Both the position numbers and the translations under genes were made by a program. The notes beneath the pieces were generated by a model. It searched no databases. It worked only from the letters and a program-made list of their open reading frames with translations, and had not been told where the DNA came from. From Neurospora crassa OR74A (Eukaryota > Ascomycota > Sordariomycetes > Sordariales > Sordariaceae): a stretch of DNA of 64,000 nucleotides. Within the stretch, counting starts at the first letter, position 1; each line of letters starts with the position of its first letter. The DNA lies in NCBI RefSeq assembly GCF_000182925.2, contig NC_026503.1:806001-870000 (forward strand). The letters are read 5' to 3'. This document shows positions 46,330 to 58,736 of the stretch, piece after piece.

Positions 46330-48477
46330 CTAATAGGCATTCCCTAAAATCGATCAATATTTAAATGAATTTTTAAAGTTATATAGGTAATTATTTTAAT
46401 AAATTATAATATATTTAATATCTGCTAGCCTCCAACTCAACCACTTCCTACAATAATTTAAGAATACAAAAGTAATTATCCTTAAAAAGCCTAAAAAGAG
46501 TATTGCTTAATGGAAGTTAGCGGGTATATAAAGGCCGATATTGCTACTTAATAACGTAAGAAAAATCTTCGAAATATTTATAATTAAAAAATTTATATAA
46601 GTAGCCGAAGAGTTCAACTTCCTACTAGAGGGCTAAATAAGTAATTAGGTAAGTTATTCAATAGAATTTATAATCCGGGTAATTATTAATATAATATATA
46701 TAGTTTAGAAATTTAGGGCCGTAATATCCCTTATATTTTTAAATTGAAAAGGAGCGTTCAATAGAATCAACTGTAGGTAGCTTCTATATACCCTATAGGA
46801 AATATAATTCCTAACGTAAATTATTAAGTAAGTAACGAACTTTGTTACCGGAAGAAGAAGTTCCCTCTTTTTTAATAATAAAATATCCCGCCCCTATATA
46901 ATTATTATAGGCGTACTATAAGGCTCCCCCCTCTCCTTTATTCTATTTATTCTCTTTATTACCCCATTATACTAAAAACTAATAATAATTCCGAATATAA
47001 TTATAATCGGCTTTACAAATGATATTAATATTATAGTAGTAGCCTATATTACTAGAGAAAACTACTAGATACTATAAATAATATAGGAGGTATATTTAGA
47101 ATAAATAAGGGTGAGAAATATTAAATTTCAAGTAATTAAAATAGAATTAATATATTTTCCACGGACGAAGGTACTAAGGATAGAAACTTTCTAATTTAAA
47201 AATATTGTATTTTAATTAATAGAATTAATACAATTCTTAAAGGTCTAGCTAAATTGTAAATTTAATTATAGGGCTTACGTAGAAATAATAAAATAAAAAA
47301 AAAAAATTTAGACGAATATATTTATTAAATTAGTAATAAAGATATAGGGATACTCCTTTATTCAAATAAGGGAAATATATACCAAATATATTCGTAACGC
47401 TATTACATATGGAGCCTCGGTATTCCACTAATTAACTAAAATTTATAGAAAACTATAAAGGATTATAATTAGGTTACTAAAATACTAAATTAAATATTAA
47501 AAAATTATCGCCGGGGTATATAAAGCTACGCTAGTAGGAAACCTAGAGATAGAAATATTCTATCCGCCGCTCGACCTCTATTTTAATAAAAAAGTCCGGG
47601 CTTTTAAAGAAAGGCTTACCCGGATAGACCAAGCCTAATTCGTTCGGAGAATAGCAATTTAAATTTCTAATTGTATTTAAGTATAATAACCGAAAGGATA
47701 GCTATCCGCTAATAAATTAAAGAGTAATATAATTTAAATTTGATAGACCGAAGTATAAGCGCCGATAGAAAAATTATTAGTAATAGTAATTAATCCCCTT
47801 CTAGAATTAGGAACCCTACTACTATTATTATAAGTCCTAGAACTAATAGCCGCCGACCGGGAGGAATAGTTAAAAGATATAACGAATTAGGAATAGGTAT
47901 TATACTATAACTACTACTTAATAGTAATAATAGCGGTATTAGGATAATAGTATAAATTTACTATTGCTAACCTTACCCTTAAATTTAGTAGAAAAGCTAT
48001 TTAATAATATATAGTTAATATAAAGAAGAAGAAAGGAAAATATTGAAAATTGAAAGAAGACGAAGAAGAACTGTACTTATTAATTAAAGCGAAGAGTTCC
48101 CTCCTTATTTGAGTTAGAATAGAAGTTATTAGCCTTCGAACCTTCCTCTACTAGAGGAAAGTACTAAATATCCTAACCCCTATTTACGCCTATAAATTCG
48201 AAAAAGAGACTTTCGCTTATTTTATCTTAAATTACTTTAATATAGATATTGATTTTTAAACGAACTTAGAAGCCTAGCTACTAATAAAAAAGGAATTTTA
48301 GGAATTCCTAAATAATAGAATTAAAGCCGAAAGAATCCTATTATAAGTATTAAAGTTAGGGAGGTTAAAAAATATCATTTAATAATTAAATGAGAGGAAG
48401 AGTAACGTAAATAAATTGTAAGGTACTTTTAAAAAGAATATAGAATATTAATAATATTAAAAAATATCTTATTAGGT
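46330..48477 (+). mobile_element. LINE fragment C, reverse transcriptase part
   Basis: It matches copy D at about 51610-53740. Reverse transcriptase motifs are clear: RRSSLFFNNKISRP near 46855-46900, GVLQGSPLSPILFLF at about 46910-46955 and GFTNDINIIVV at about 47010-47045, where the catalytic pair is Asn-Asp. A long C-terminal region continues to the point where copy D starts. Both ends are cut inside the coding region. Confidence 0.88.
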
Positions 48478-51400
48478 TGAAACTGCTTTAAAACCGGAAA
48501 CGCCGATTTCTGGTCGAGGAGTGCTCTAAAACGAAAACTGATAACGGTAATCGACTTAGGAGGGTCGTTTACATCCCTTACAATATCTTACAACGAACGT
48601 AGCGACGGTGTTATATCGTTATTGCCGATAGTTATTAATGGCGGTATTCGTAGATTTGAAAATAGTGTTTATAACCTACTTATAGAAATTTCAATATATA
48701 ATAATCCTAAAATTATACTTATTGCGAAGACTTCGGATAAAACGGATAAAGATAATAGAATATTAAAGAAGTTTATTACTAGAACAAATAAATTTACGGA
48801 CTATAATACCGTTTTAACTAAAGACCGTTGTTAGGCTCGAGAATTACTTCTCGAATTCGTAAAGGTATACATCGGAAAAAGTAGGTCTATACGATTTAAG
48901 GCTAATAAGGTTAGAACCGATTAGTTTATTATTAGGAAGGATTTTGATGATTTGAAGAAGGATATTTTAAAGGAAATTAAGAAAGGCGCTTAAAAAGCAC
49001 TAAAGCGTTAGATTAATACTATAACGAAAATTAGCCCGAATAAAATTAATATTACCCTCTAATAACTATTTACTACTATTAAGAAGTTTATTTCTTCTAA
49101 CTTTGAATAGTAATTTACTATTAAGGGAGTAATAATTACTATTAAATTTATAAATTATTCGAACGAAGATACGAAGACGACTTTAGCTATTTATTTAAGT
49201 AAGAAGAAATCCGGCCTAATAATTTATATAGTTACTAGGATACTAACGACTGGAGACTATATAATTATATTTAATAAACTTATATATATTTAGTATTAAT
49301 GAAATTAAATATAGGCTAAAGAAATTTTCGGCCCTAACATTTTTATTACTATAAATATTATAGGTATACTAATTCGGGGCGTACCTTAGGATAATATTAA
49401 TAATTATACTATAGCGGAAATTATTTCGAATATAGTAAAGGAAAGGAATTTAGAAGTATTTATTACTAAAATTCAGCTATAAAAGAGAAGGGATAGAGAA
49501 AGTAGAGGCTTATTCGTTATAAAAATCGCTATTATATTAATGGTATACTTCTTCTAAAATAATTTCTTTCTTTAGGACGGTAGTATATACCTATACGAAC
49601 CATTCTAAACTTCGAATAACATTTAGTAATACTTTAAATATTAGAGAATTAGATATATAGTAAAATTCTACTATTAAAATAATATCTATACTTATTATAG
49701 TAAAATTAAATATAAAAGAAACTATTTTAGTAAAGTAAATTGTCCGTCTAATAATAATAAATTATTCGTCTATTACAAACCGTATAGGAAGAAGGGGTAT
49801 TATATATATAACCGTAAGGAGTACCCTATTCTCCGGAAGGTAATTATAAAGGCATTTATTATATATACTAAAAGGCTATAGGCGTTCGCCCCCTATAAGA
49901 ACCTAATTAGAAAAGTATTAGAATCAACGATGGAGATTGTAAATAAGGGTATTTTACTAAACGCCCCCCTTAATTCCTATATTATTACTACCTTAGAGAA
50001 ATATATTAGAGGAGGTATAAAAAGGGGACGGCCGAAAAAATTAATTAGCCTATCCGTCCGATTAAAGTTTATAACCCTATAAAATCTAATAAATAGATAT
50101 TATATATATTTATAGAATATAGGGGGAAGTTAATTATATAGTAGTAATAGCGTTTATATAATTATAGCCCCCCCTAAAGAAGTAATACCCTTATCCTCTA
50201 CTAAAGGATTAGAAGGAACCCTATTCTAAGGTAATTAATAATCTAATCAAAAATATTCTATTAGAACGTAGGGAAATTGTATAAAAGGGGAAAATTTTTA
50301 TTTAAATAAGAGGAAACTTATAATATTATAGCAATTTAGGAACTAGGTAAAAATATAAATAAGAATATTTATTATTTTAGAGGTAAAAGGTATTTCGGGG
50401 TTAATTATTCAGAGAAGGGAAGGGTAGTAATATATATAAATCAAAAATAGAGTTTGAAGGATTTGGATTTCTAAACCGGAAAGGATTAAATTATAATTAT
50501 ATTTAAAAATTTAAAAAATCTAACAACCGTCTATTCTATTTATTCTCCTATCGTTACATAAGGAACGCTAGAATATTAATAAAAGTTATTACTCTTCGAA
50601 TTTATTAAGGCTAGACCTCTAGCGGGAAACCTAATTGCTATTAGGGACTTCAACTTCTATTATTCTAATTAAGATTTAGAAAATAGGATTAGCTTAGGGG
50701 CTACTCACTTCCTTATATAAGTATAATATTAAAAATTTAATTTATTTACCCCTTATAGTAAATTAATTAAATTCAGGAATATAATACGAAGGGAAAAAGA
50801 TAGAACGATCGACTATATATAGTTATTACCTAAAGTCGAAGTTAAATACTAGGGAGCGTAGTAGTACGAATAAACCGGTTCGAATTACTACCCTTAAGAA
50901 ATCTAAGTCTAAGTAGGAAAAAAAAATAAAAAAGTTAAAGAAGAAGGAGAATATAATTAGAGTTTTATAAATATAGAGAAGGTGAAGGAGGCGTTAGAAA
51001 AATAAATATCGGTCTTAGAAAGGATTAATATAATAAAAGACTTTAAATTCGCCTTTCGTAGGTTTAATAGAGAATTTACAAATATTATAGAAGAATTTGT
51101 CCTATATTAGAAGAAAGGTCGAAGGAAGAAAATAAATTGATAAACGTTGGGATATAAAATAGTTATAAAAGAAGTATAGAGGATATATTAATAGTAATTT
51201 AAATCTTAAATAGTATCGAATTAAAAGGAATTTATTAAAGTTATAATAAAAAAAAAGAAGATTATTGCGAAAGTTTAATAAATTATATAGTATAATAACG
51301 TTATTAAAGTTTCGAAGAATATAAATCGATTCTAATTATTAAAATAATAAACCCGGATCCGAAGCTACCGATTAATAAATCCGCCTAGATTATTAACCCT

Positions 51401-54400
51401 TTAAACCTATAAAAGGGTAATAGAAATTAGAAACTATAGTAGTAAGGCCGAGATTTTTACTAATTACTTTTTCTTAAAGGTAGAGGTTTTAATAGATTAT
51501 TTACTAAATTAGATTAAACTATTAGAGGGCGCTAATCCGATAGTTATTAACGAATTAGTTAATAAAAAGGACGTTTAAGATATATTTTCGCGGATAGTAT
51601 TTAATAAAGCCCCCGGGGTTAATTAGTATTCAAATAAATTTCTAAAATTATATAGGTAACCGTTCTAGTAAACTATAGTATATTTAATATCTACTAGCCT
51701 CCAACTTAATTACTTCCTATAGCGGTTTAAAAATACAAAGGTAGTTATCCTTAAGAAACTTAGAAAGAACGCCGCCTAATAAAAGTTAGTAGGTATATAG
51801 AGATTAATATTGCTATTTAATAATATAGGAAAAATCTTCGAAATACTTGTAATTAAAAGATTTATATAGGTAGTTAAAGAATTTAATTTCTTACTAGAGG
51901 ATTAAATAAGTAACCGGGTAGACTATTCAATAGAATTTATAATCCGGGTAGTTATTAATATAGTATATATAGTTTAGAAATTCGGGGCTATAATATCCTT
52001 TATACTCCTAAATTTAAAAGGAGCATTTAATAGAATTAATTATAGGTAGCTTCTATATACCCTATAGGAAATACAACTCCTAGTATAAATTATTAAATAG
52101 GTAGCGAACTTCGTCGCCGGTAGGAGAAGTTCCTTCTTCTTCGATAATAAAATATCCCGCTCCTATATAATAATTATTAATATACTGTAAAGCTCCCCCC
52201 TCTCCCCTATTTTATTTATTCTCTTTATTACCCTATTATATTGAAAATTAATAATAATTCTAAATATAATTACAATCAGCTTCGTAAATAATATTAATAT
52301 TATAGTAATAGCCCGTACTATTAAAAAGAATTATTAAATACTATAAGTAATATAGGAGGTATATTTAGAATAAATAAGGGCGAAAAGTATAGAGTTCGAA
52401 GTAATTAAAATAGAGCTAATATATTTCATACGGACGAAAATACTAAGCACGGAAATTCTCTAATTCGGGGATATTGTACTTTAACTAACGGAATTAATGT
52501 AATTCCTAGGGGTTTAATTAGACTGTAAATTTAATTATAGGGCTTATACGGAAATACTAAAATAAAAAATAATAATTTAGACGAATATATTTATAAAATT
52601 AGTAGCAAAGATATAGGGTTATTCCTTTACTCGAATAAAGGAAATATATACTAAATATATTCGCAATACTATTATATATGGAGCCTTAATATTTTACTAA
52701 CCGAAGTCTATAGGAAATTATACGGAATTGCAATTAGGCTAGCAAAATATTAAACTAAATATTTGAAAATTATCGCCGGGGTATATAAAGCTACGCCGGT
52801 AAAAAACCTAAGGATAGAAATATTCTATCTACTATTTAACCTCTATTTTAATAAAAGGGTCCGGGCCTTTAAAGAAAGGCTCATCCAGACGGATTAAGCC
52901 CAATTCGTCTAGGGGATAGTAGCTTAGGTATTTAATTATATTTAAGTACAATAATTAAAAAGTCGGTTATCTACTAATAAATTAGAGAGTAGTATAATTA
53001 AAATATAATGGGCCGAGGAATAAATACTAATAGAGAAATTACTAATAATAGTAGCCGGTCCTCCCCTAGATTTAGGGACCCTACTACTACTATTGTAAGT
53101 TCTAAAATTAATAATTACTAACCGGGAAGAGTAATTTGAAAATGCAATAAATTAGGAATAAGTATTATATTATAATTACTACTTAATGGTAATAGTAATT
53201 AAATTAGAGTAACGGTATAAATTTATTATTATTAACCTTACTCCTAAATTTAGTAGAGAAGCTATCTAGTAATATATAGTTAGTATAAAGAAGAAGAAAG
53301 GAAGATATTAAAAATTAGGAGAAGACAAAGAAGAATTGTACTTATTAATCAAAGTAAAGAATTCCCTCCTTATTTAAATTAGAATAGAAATTATTAACCT
53401 CCGGGCTTTCCTTTATAAAAGGAAAGTACCGAACGTTTTAACCCTTATTTACGCCTACAGGCTCGAAAAGGAGACCTTCGCCTATATTATCCTAAATTAC
53501 TTCGATATAAATACTATCTTTTAGGACAATTTAAAAGTTTAATTACTAATAAAAGAGGAATTTTAGGAATTCTTAAACAATAGAACTAAAACCGAAAGAA
53601 TTCTATTATAAATATTAAAGTTGAGGAAGTTAAGAGAATATTATTTAGCAATTAAATTAGAGGAGGAATAATATAAGGAAATTACAAAGTATTTTTAAGA
53701 AGATTATAGAATATTAATAATACTAAAATAAAAGGATAGGAATAAAGAAGAAATAATTATATTAATTATAAAAATTATTTAAGCCGTAGTTATAATAAGA
53801 ATTAAAAAATACTATTTAACGAACGTTTAATTATGCTTAAAAAGTTATTTGAATAATTCTATTATATAAATTTAATTTATAATAACCTTATAGCGCTATT
53901 AAACCTAATTATTATTTATAAGGGGGCGGCCGGGAGTATCGATAGTTATAGAGCTACTAAGAATAGAATTACTACCGTTAAAATTAGAAATTATACGAAT
54001 AAAAGTAGTAAAACTATTACCATTGGATATAATATATATAAAAGTAATAGCACTATTACTAGAATTAGACGTAATCCGAATTGGGTTTATAGCGCTACCG
54101 TTGGGAAGAGAAGGGATACAATTATAACGAATATCCCTTATAATTAACTTATAGTAACCCTTTTACTAGAAATTAATAATACTATAACTAATAGCGCAAG
54201 GAAGACGTTCGTAATTAGTAGGCAATTTATTCTACTTTAAATATATATATATATAATAAATAAAATTATTAGTAGTACGAATAAAGGTATTTAAATTACA
54301 TTCGAACCTATTCTAACTATTTAATACTATAGTAATAACTATCGTCTAAATAGCATTATAAGCGTTATAAAGGCTAATAGGAATATCTAATATATATATT

Positions 54401-54425
54401 TAATAGGTATAGGAGTAGGTAGTAT
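48478..54425 (+). mobile_element. LINE copy D, main part (ORF1, endonuclease, reverse transcriptase)
   Basis: It starts AAACTGCTTTAAAACCGG. ORF1 runs from about 48550 (VIDLGGSFTSLTISYNERS), with a segment RILKKFITRTNKFTDYN, to a zinc-knuckle region near 49620-49780 (NIQQYFKYQRIRYIVKFYY, from CxxC...H...C with Cys to Tyr). ORF2 has an endonuclease-like NLIAIRDFNFYYSN at about 50620-50660 (GDFN...H in active enzymes). Its RT has GRRSSFFFDNKISRP, then SSPLSPILFILFI, then GFVNNINIIV at 52278-52310, where both catalytic Asp are Asn. It is interrupted at 54425 by copy E and resumes at 57363. Confidence 0.9.
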
Positions 54426-57349
54426 AATAATAGTCTTATTCCCTATGCTATAACTATAGCGCCTTATTGGCATGGGGTCCTTCTCCAGTTCTCTAGAGGG
54501 GAAAACCGTACGGTATTAAGTACCGCCGGATAAAAACCCCTAGCTCCATCTCGGTCGTAGTTCTCCATACCGCTCCTACTTTACTTATAACTATAACGGT
54601 TCTTACCTACCGTTATAACAAATTAATCTTATTTCTCCTACTACTATATTATCCCAATACTAGAATAATAAAGGTAATAGAAATAGGACCAAACCAAGCG
54701 CACTACTCCCTTTAACCTTTCTATTTTATTCTCTACCGCTCCTTCCTCTACTTTCTTCCTACTTCCCCGTCCTATTTCCCTATTTATTACTCTATATTTC
54801 CGCCCCCTTACCCTATTTGTAAATACCTCCTCCCCGTTATTTACTCTATTACCCTACGGATTTACCTCTATTTGCAATAGTATAAAGACCCCCTTCCTTT
54901 ATTTATATAATCCCCTACACAACGCCCCTTCCTAATCCTTCTTCTCCTTCCTCCCTATTGTATCTTCTAATAAAATAGTTTCTTCCGGCTGTTATTGCCC
55001 TAGCCCAATCGATTTAACTTCCAACGTAGAAAGTCCTTCTTTTAGCGTATCCTTAGGCCCTACATCCCCTATAGTTGTACCTCTAGAGTCTACATTCTTT
55101 ATTCGTACCCTTTATAATTTCCTTAATAATTATCTTCCCCCGAATTAATATAATTTCCTTCTTTATTTTCCTTAACCTTTATATTAATTTAATTAGTATT
55201 ATTCGTAAGATTCCTTATTTTTACTATATTCTAAATCTTACCTCCATCCTACGTAGTAATAAATCTAATTCCCCTAACAATTTTTATAAGGTTATTATTA
55301 AGAAGATTTACTTTATTTTAGCGATTAGTAAATCTATTATTCTCTATATTTCCTTTCCTTCGTTATCTTCTAATTTTTATTCTAGCCGGCGGTACTTAAA
55401 ACGCTATTTACTCCTATACTTATAAAATATATATATTAAATATTCCTATAGGTTTATATAATATTTATAATACTATTTAAGTAGTAATTATTATTATAGT
55501 ATTAAATAGTTAGAATAGGTTCGAGCGCAACCTAAATACCTTTATTCGTACTATTAATAATTTTATTCGTTATATATATATTTATTTAGAGTGTAACGAA
55601 TTACTTACTAATTACGAATATTTTCCCTACGCTATTAATTATAGTATCGCCGACTTTTAGCGAAAGGGTTACTATAAATTAATTATAAGAAATATTCGCT
55701 ACGGTCGTATCCCTTTTCTTTCTAGCGGTAGTACTATAAATCTAGTTCGAATTGTATTCGGTTTTAATAATAGCGCTATTACTCCTATATATATTATATT
55801 CGGCGGTAGTAATTTTACTATTCCTATTCGTATAGTCTCCGGTTTTGGTAATAGTAGTTCCGTTCTTAGTAGCCCTATAGCCGTCGATATTCCTAGCCGC
55901 CCCCTTATAAACGATAATTAGGTTTAGTAGTACTATAAAGTTACTATAAACTAAATTCGTATAATAAAGCTATTTAAATAGTTTCTTAGGCGTAATTAAG
56001 TACCTATTAAATAGTATTTTCAATTCTTACTATAGCTATAGTTTAGATAGCTCTTATAATTAGTATAATCGTTTCTTCCCTATCCTTATCCTTTTATTTT
56101 AATATTATTAATATTCTATATTCTTCTTAAAAGTACCTTACGACCTCTTTGTACTACTCCTCCTCTAATTCGATTATTAAACGGTATTTTTTTAACCTCC
56201 CTAATTTTAATATTTATAATAGAATTCTTTCGGCTTTAACTCTATTATTTGGAAACTCTTAGAATTCTTCCTTTATTAGTAGCTAAGCTTCTAGGTTATT
56301 TTAGAAGTTAATATCCGTATTAAAGTAATTTAGAATAATATAGGCGAAGGTCTCCTTTTCGAGTCCGTAGGCGTGAATAGAAGTTAAAATGTTTAATACT
56401 TTCCTTTTATAGAGGAAGGCCTGGAGGTTAATAACTTCCGTTTTAGTTTAAATAAGGAGGGAGTTCTTCGTTTTAATTAGTAAATATAATTTTTCTTTAT
56501 TTTCTCTTAGTTTTTAGCGTCTTCCTTTTTTCTTTTTTATATTAACTATATATTATTGGATAGTTTTTTTATTAAATTTAGGAGTAAGGTCGGTAATAGT
56601 AAATTTGTACTATCGCTTTAATTTCGCTACCGCCGCCGCTAAGTAATAATTATAGTATAATATTTATTCTTAATTCGTTGTATCTTTTAGCTACTTCTCC
56701 TAATCGGCGGCTATTAGTTTTAAAATTTACAATAATAGTAGTAAAGTCCTTAAATCTAGGGGAGGACTAGCTACTATTATTAATAATTTCTCTATCGGCG
56801 CTTATTCCTCGGCCTATTGTACTTTAACTATACTACTTTCTAGTTTATTAGCGGGTGGCCAACTTCTCGATCTTTGTACCTAGATATAGTTAGAGATTTA
56901 GGTTACTATCCTCTGTACGAACCGGGCTTAGTTTATCCGGGCGAACCTTTCTTCGAAAGCCCGGACCCTCTTATTAAGGTAAAAGTTAAATGGCGGATAG
57001 AATATTTTTGTCTTTAGGTTTCTTACCGGCGTAGCTTTATACGCCCCGGCGACAATTCTTAAGCACTTAGTCTAGTATTTCGCCAGCCCAATTGCAATCC
57101 CTTGTAGTTTCCCGTTAACTTCGGTTAGCTAGTGGAATACTAAGGCTCCATATATAATAGCGCTACAAATATATTTGGTATATATTTCCCTTACCCGAAT
57201 AAAGGAGTAACCCTATATTTTCGCTACTAATCTCGTAAGTATATTCGTCTGGATTATTATTTTTTATTTCACCGCTTCCGCGTGAGCCCTATAATTGAGC
57301 TTACGGTCCAGCCATACCCCTAGGAATCGTGTCGATTCCGTCGGTTGAA
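54426..57349 (-). mobile_element. LINE copy E, 5'-truncated, inserted in copy D
   Basis: GAGTAGGTAGTAT is duplicated at 54413-54425 and 57350-57362. On the minus strand the copy ends GGGAATAAGAC plus a TATTATT tail next to the left target copy, and its 5' end is cut inside the reverse transcriptase region. This is the usual product of incomplete reverse transcription. Its 2.9 kb correspond to copy A at about 37100-40560 without the insertion there. Confidence 0.93.
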
Positions 57350-57362
57350 GAGTAGGTAGTAT

Positions 57363-58334
57363 ATTAGGTACTATTAGCTAAAATAAAAGTAAAATAATAA
57401 TAAAAAAAAGGAAATATAGAGAATAAGAGATTTACTAATTATTAAAATAAAGTAAATCTTCTTAATAATAACCTTATAGAAGTTGTTAGGGGAATTAAAT
57501 TTATTACTACGTAAAATAGAGGTGAAATTTAGAATATAGTAAAGGTAAGGAATTCTATGAATAATATTAATTAAATTAAAATTAAAATTAAAGAGGATAA
57601 AGAAGGAAGTTATATTAATTTAGAGGAGGATAATTACTAAAGAAATTGCGAAGGGTACGAGTAAGGAACGTAGGCTCTAGAGGTAAAATTGTAAAGGATG
57701 TAGGACCCGGGGATATATTAGGGGAGGGACCTTCTATATTGGAAATTAGGTTAATTGGGCTAGGGTAATAACGGCCGGAGGAAGCTATTTTAGTAGAGGT
57801 TACAATAAGGAAGAAGGAGAAAGGAAGATTAAAAAGGGGTGCTATATAGGAATTATATAAATAAGGGAAGGGGGTCCTTATATTATTATGAATAGAGGTA
57901 GATTTATAGGGTAATAGAGTAAATAATAGGGAGGAGGTATTTATAAATAGAATAAGGAGGCGGAGAAGTAGAGTAATAAATAGGAAAATAGGACGGGGAA
58001 GTGGGGAGAAGGCGAGGGAAGGAGTAGTAGGGAGTGAAATAGAAAGGTAATAAAGGAAGCGGTACATTTAATTTAGTCCTATTCTTATTATCTTTATTAT
58101 TCTAATATTAGAATAATATAGTAGTAGGAGAGACGAAATTAATTTACTATAGTAGTAGGTAAGAACTATTACAATTATAAGTAAAGTAGGAGCGGTGTAG
58201 AGAACTATAGCCGAGATGGAGTTGGGGGTTTTTATCCGGCGGTGCTTAATACCGTACGGTTTTCCCCTCTAAAGAACTAGACAAGGACCCCATATTAATA
58301 AGGCGCTATAGTTATAGCATAGGGAATAAGATAA
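57363..58334 (+). mobile_element. LINE copy D, 3' end
   Basis: Sequence resumes exactly after the GAGTAGGTAGTAT copy and matches the 3' end of copies A, E and G in reverse complement. It ends with the family 3' end: GGGGGTTTTTATCCGGCGG, CCGTACGGTTTTCCCC and finally GCATAGGGAATAAG. The minus-strand open frame at 57615-58067 is antisense to this region, not a gene. Confidence 0.88.
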
Positions 58335-58736
58335 TTATTATAGTAAAGTTAAATACGAAGGAGAATATTTTAACGAAGTAAATTATCCGTCCAATAATAA
58401 TAAATTACTTATTTATTATAAATTGTATAGGAAGAAGGGGTATTATATATATAATTATAAGGAGTACCCTATCCTCCGGAAGGCGATTATAAAGGCGTTT
58501 ACTGCGTACGTTGAAAGGCCGTAGGTATTCGCCCCCTATAAGAATTTAATTAGAAAGGTATTAGAATTAATAATAGAAATTATAAATAAGGGTATTTTAC
58601 TAAACGCCCCCTTTAATTCCCGTACTATTATTACCCTAAAAAAATATATTAGAGGAAGTGTAAAGAGGGGACGGCTGAAAAAGTTAATCGGTCCGTCCGC
58701 CCGGCCGAAGCCTATAACCTTATAAAGTCCAATAAA
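58335..58736 (+). mobile_element. LINE fragment F (ORF1 end)
   Basis: It begins TTATTATAGTAAAGTTAA directly after the 3' end of copy D and matches copy D from about 49690 to 50095 (KKGYYI.N, KEYPILRK, then LNAPFNS). It is cut on the right by copy G. Its first 18 bases match, inverted, the last 18 of fragment B. Confidence 0.85.

Noticed and set aside
57615-58067. A 150-residue minus-strand ORF with hydrophobic segments
   Set aside because: It is antisense to the 3' end of LINE copy D; the related shorter frame at 37350-37613 is likewise antisense to the minus-strand LINE copy A. RIP on the sense strand creates T-rich, hydrophobic antisense frames.
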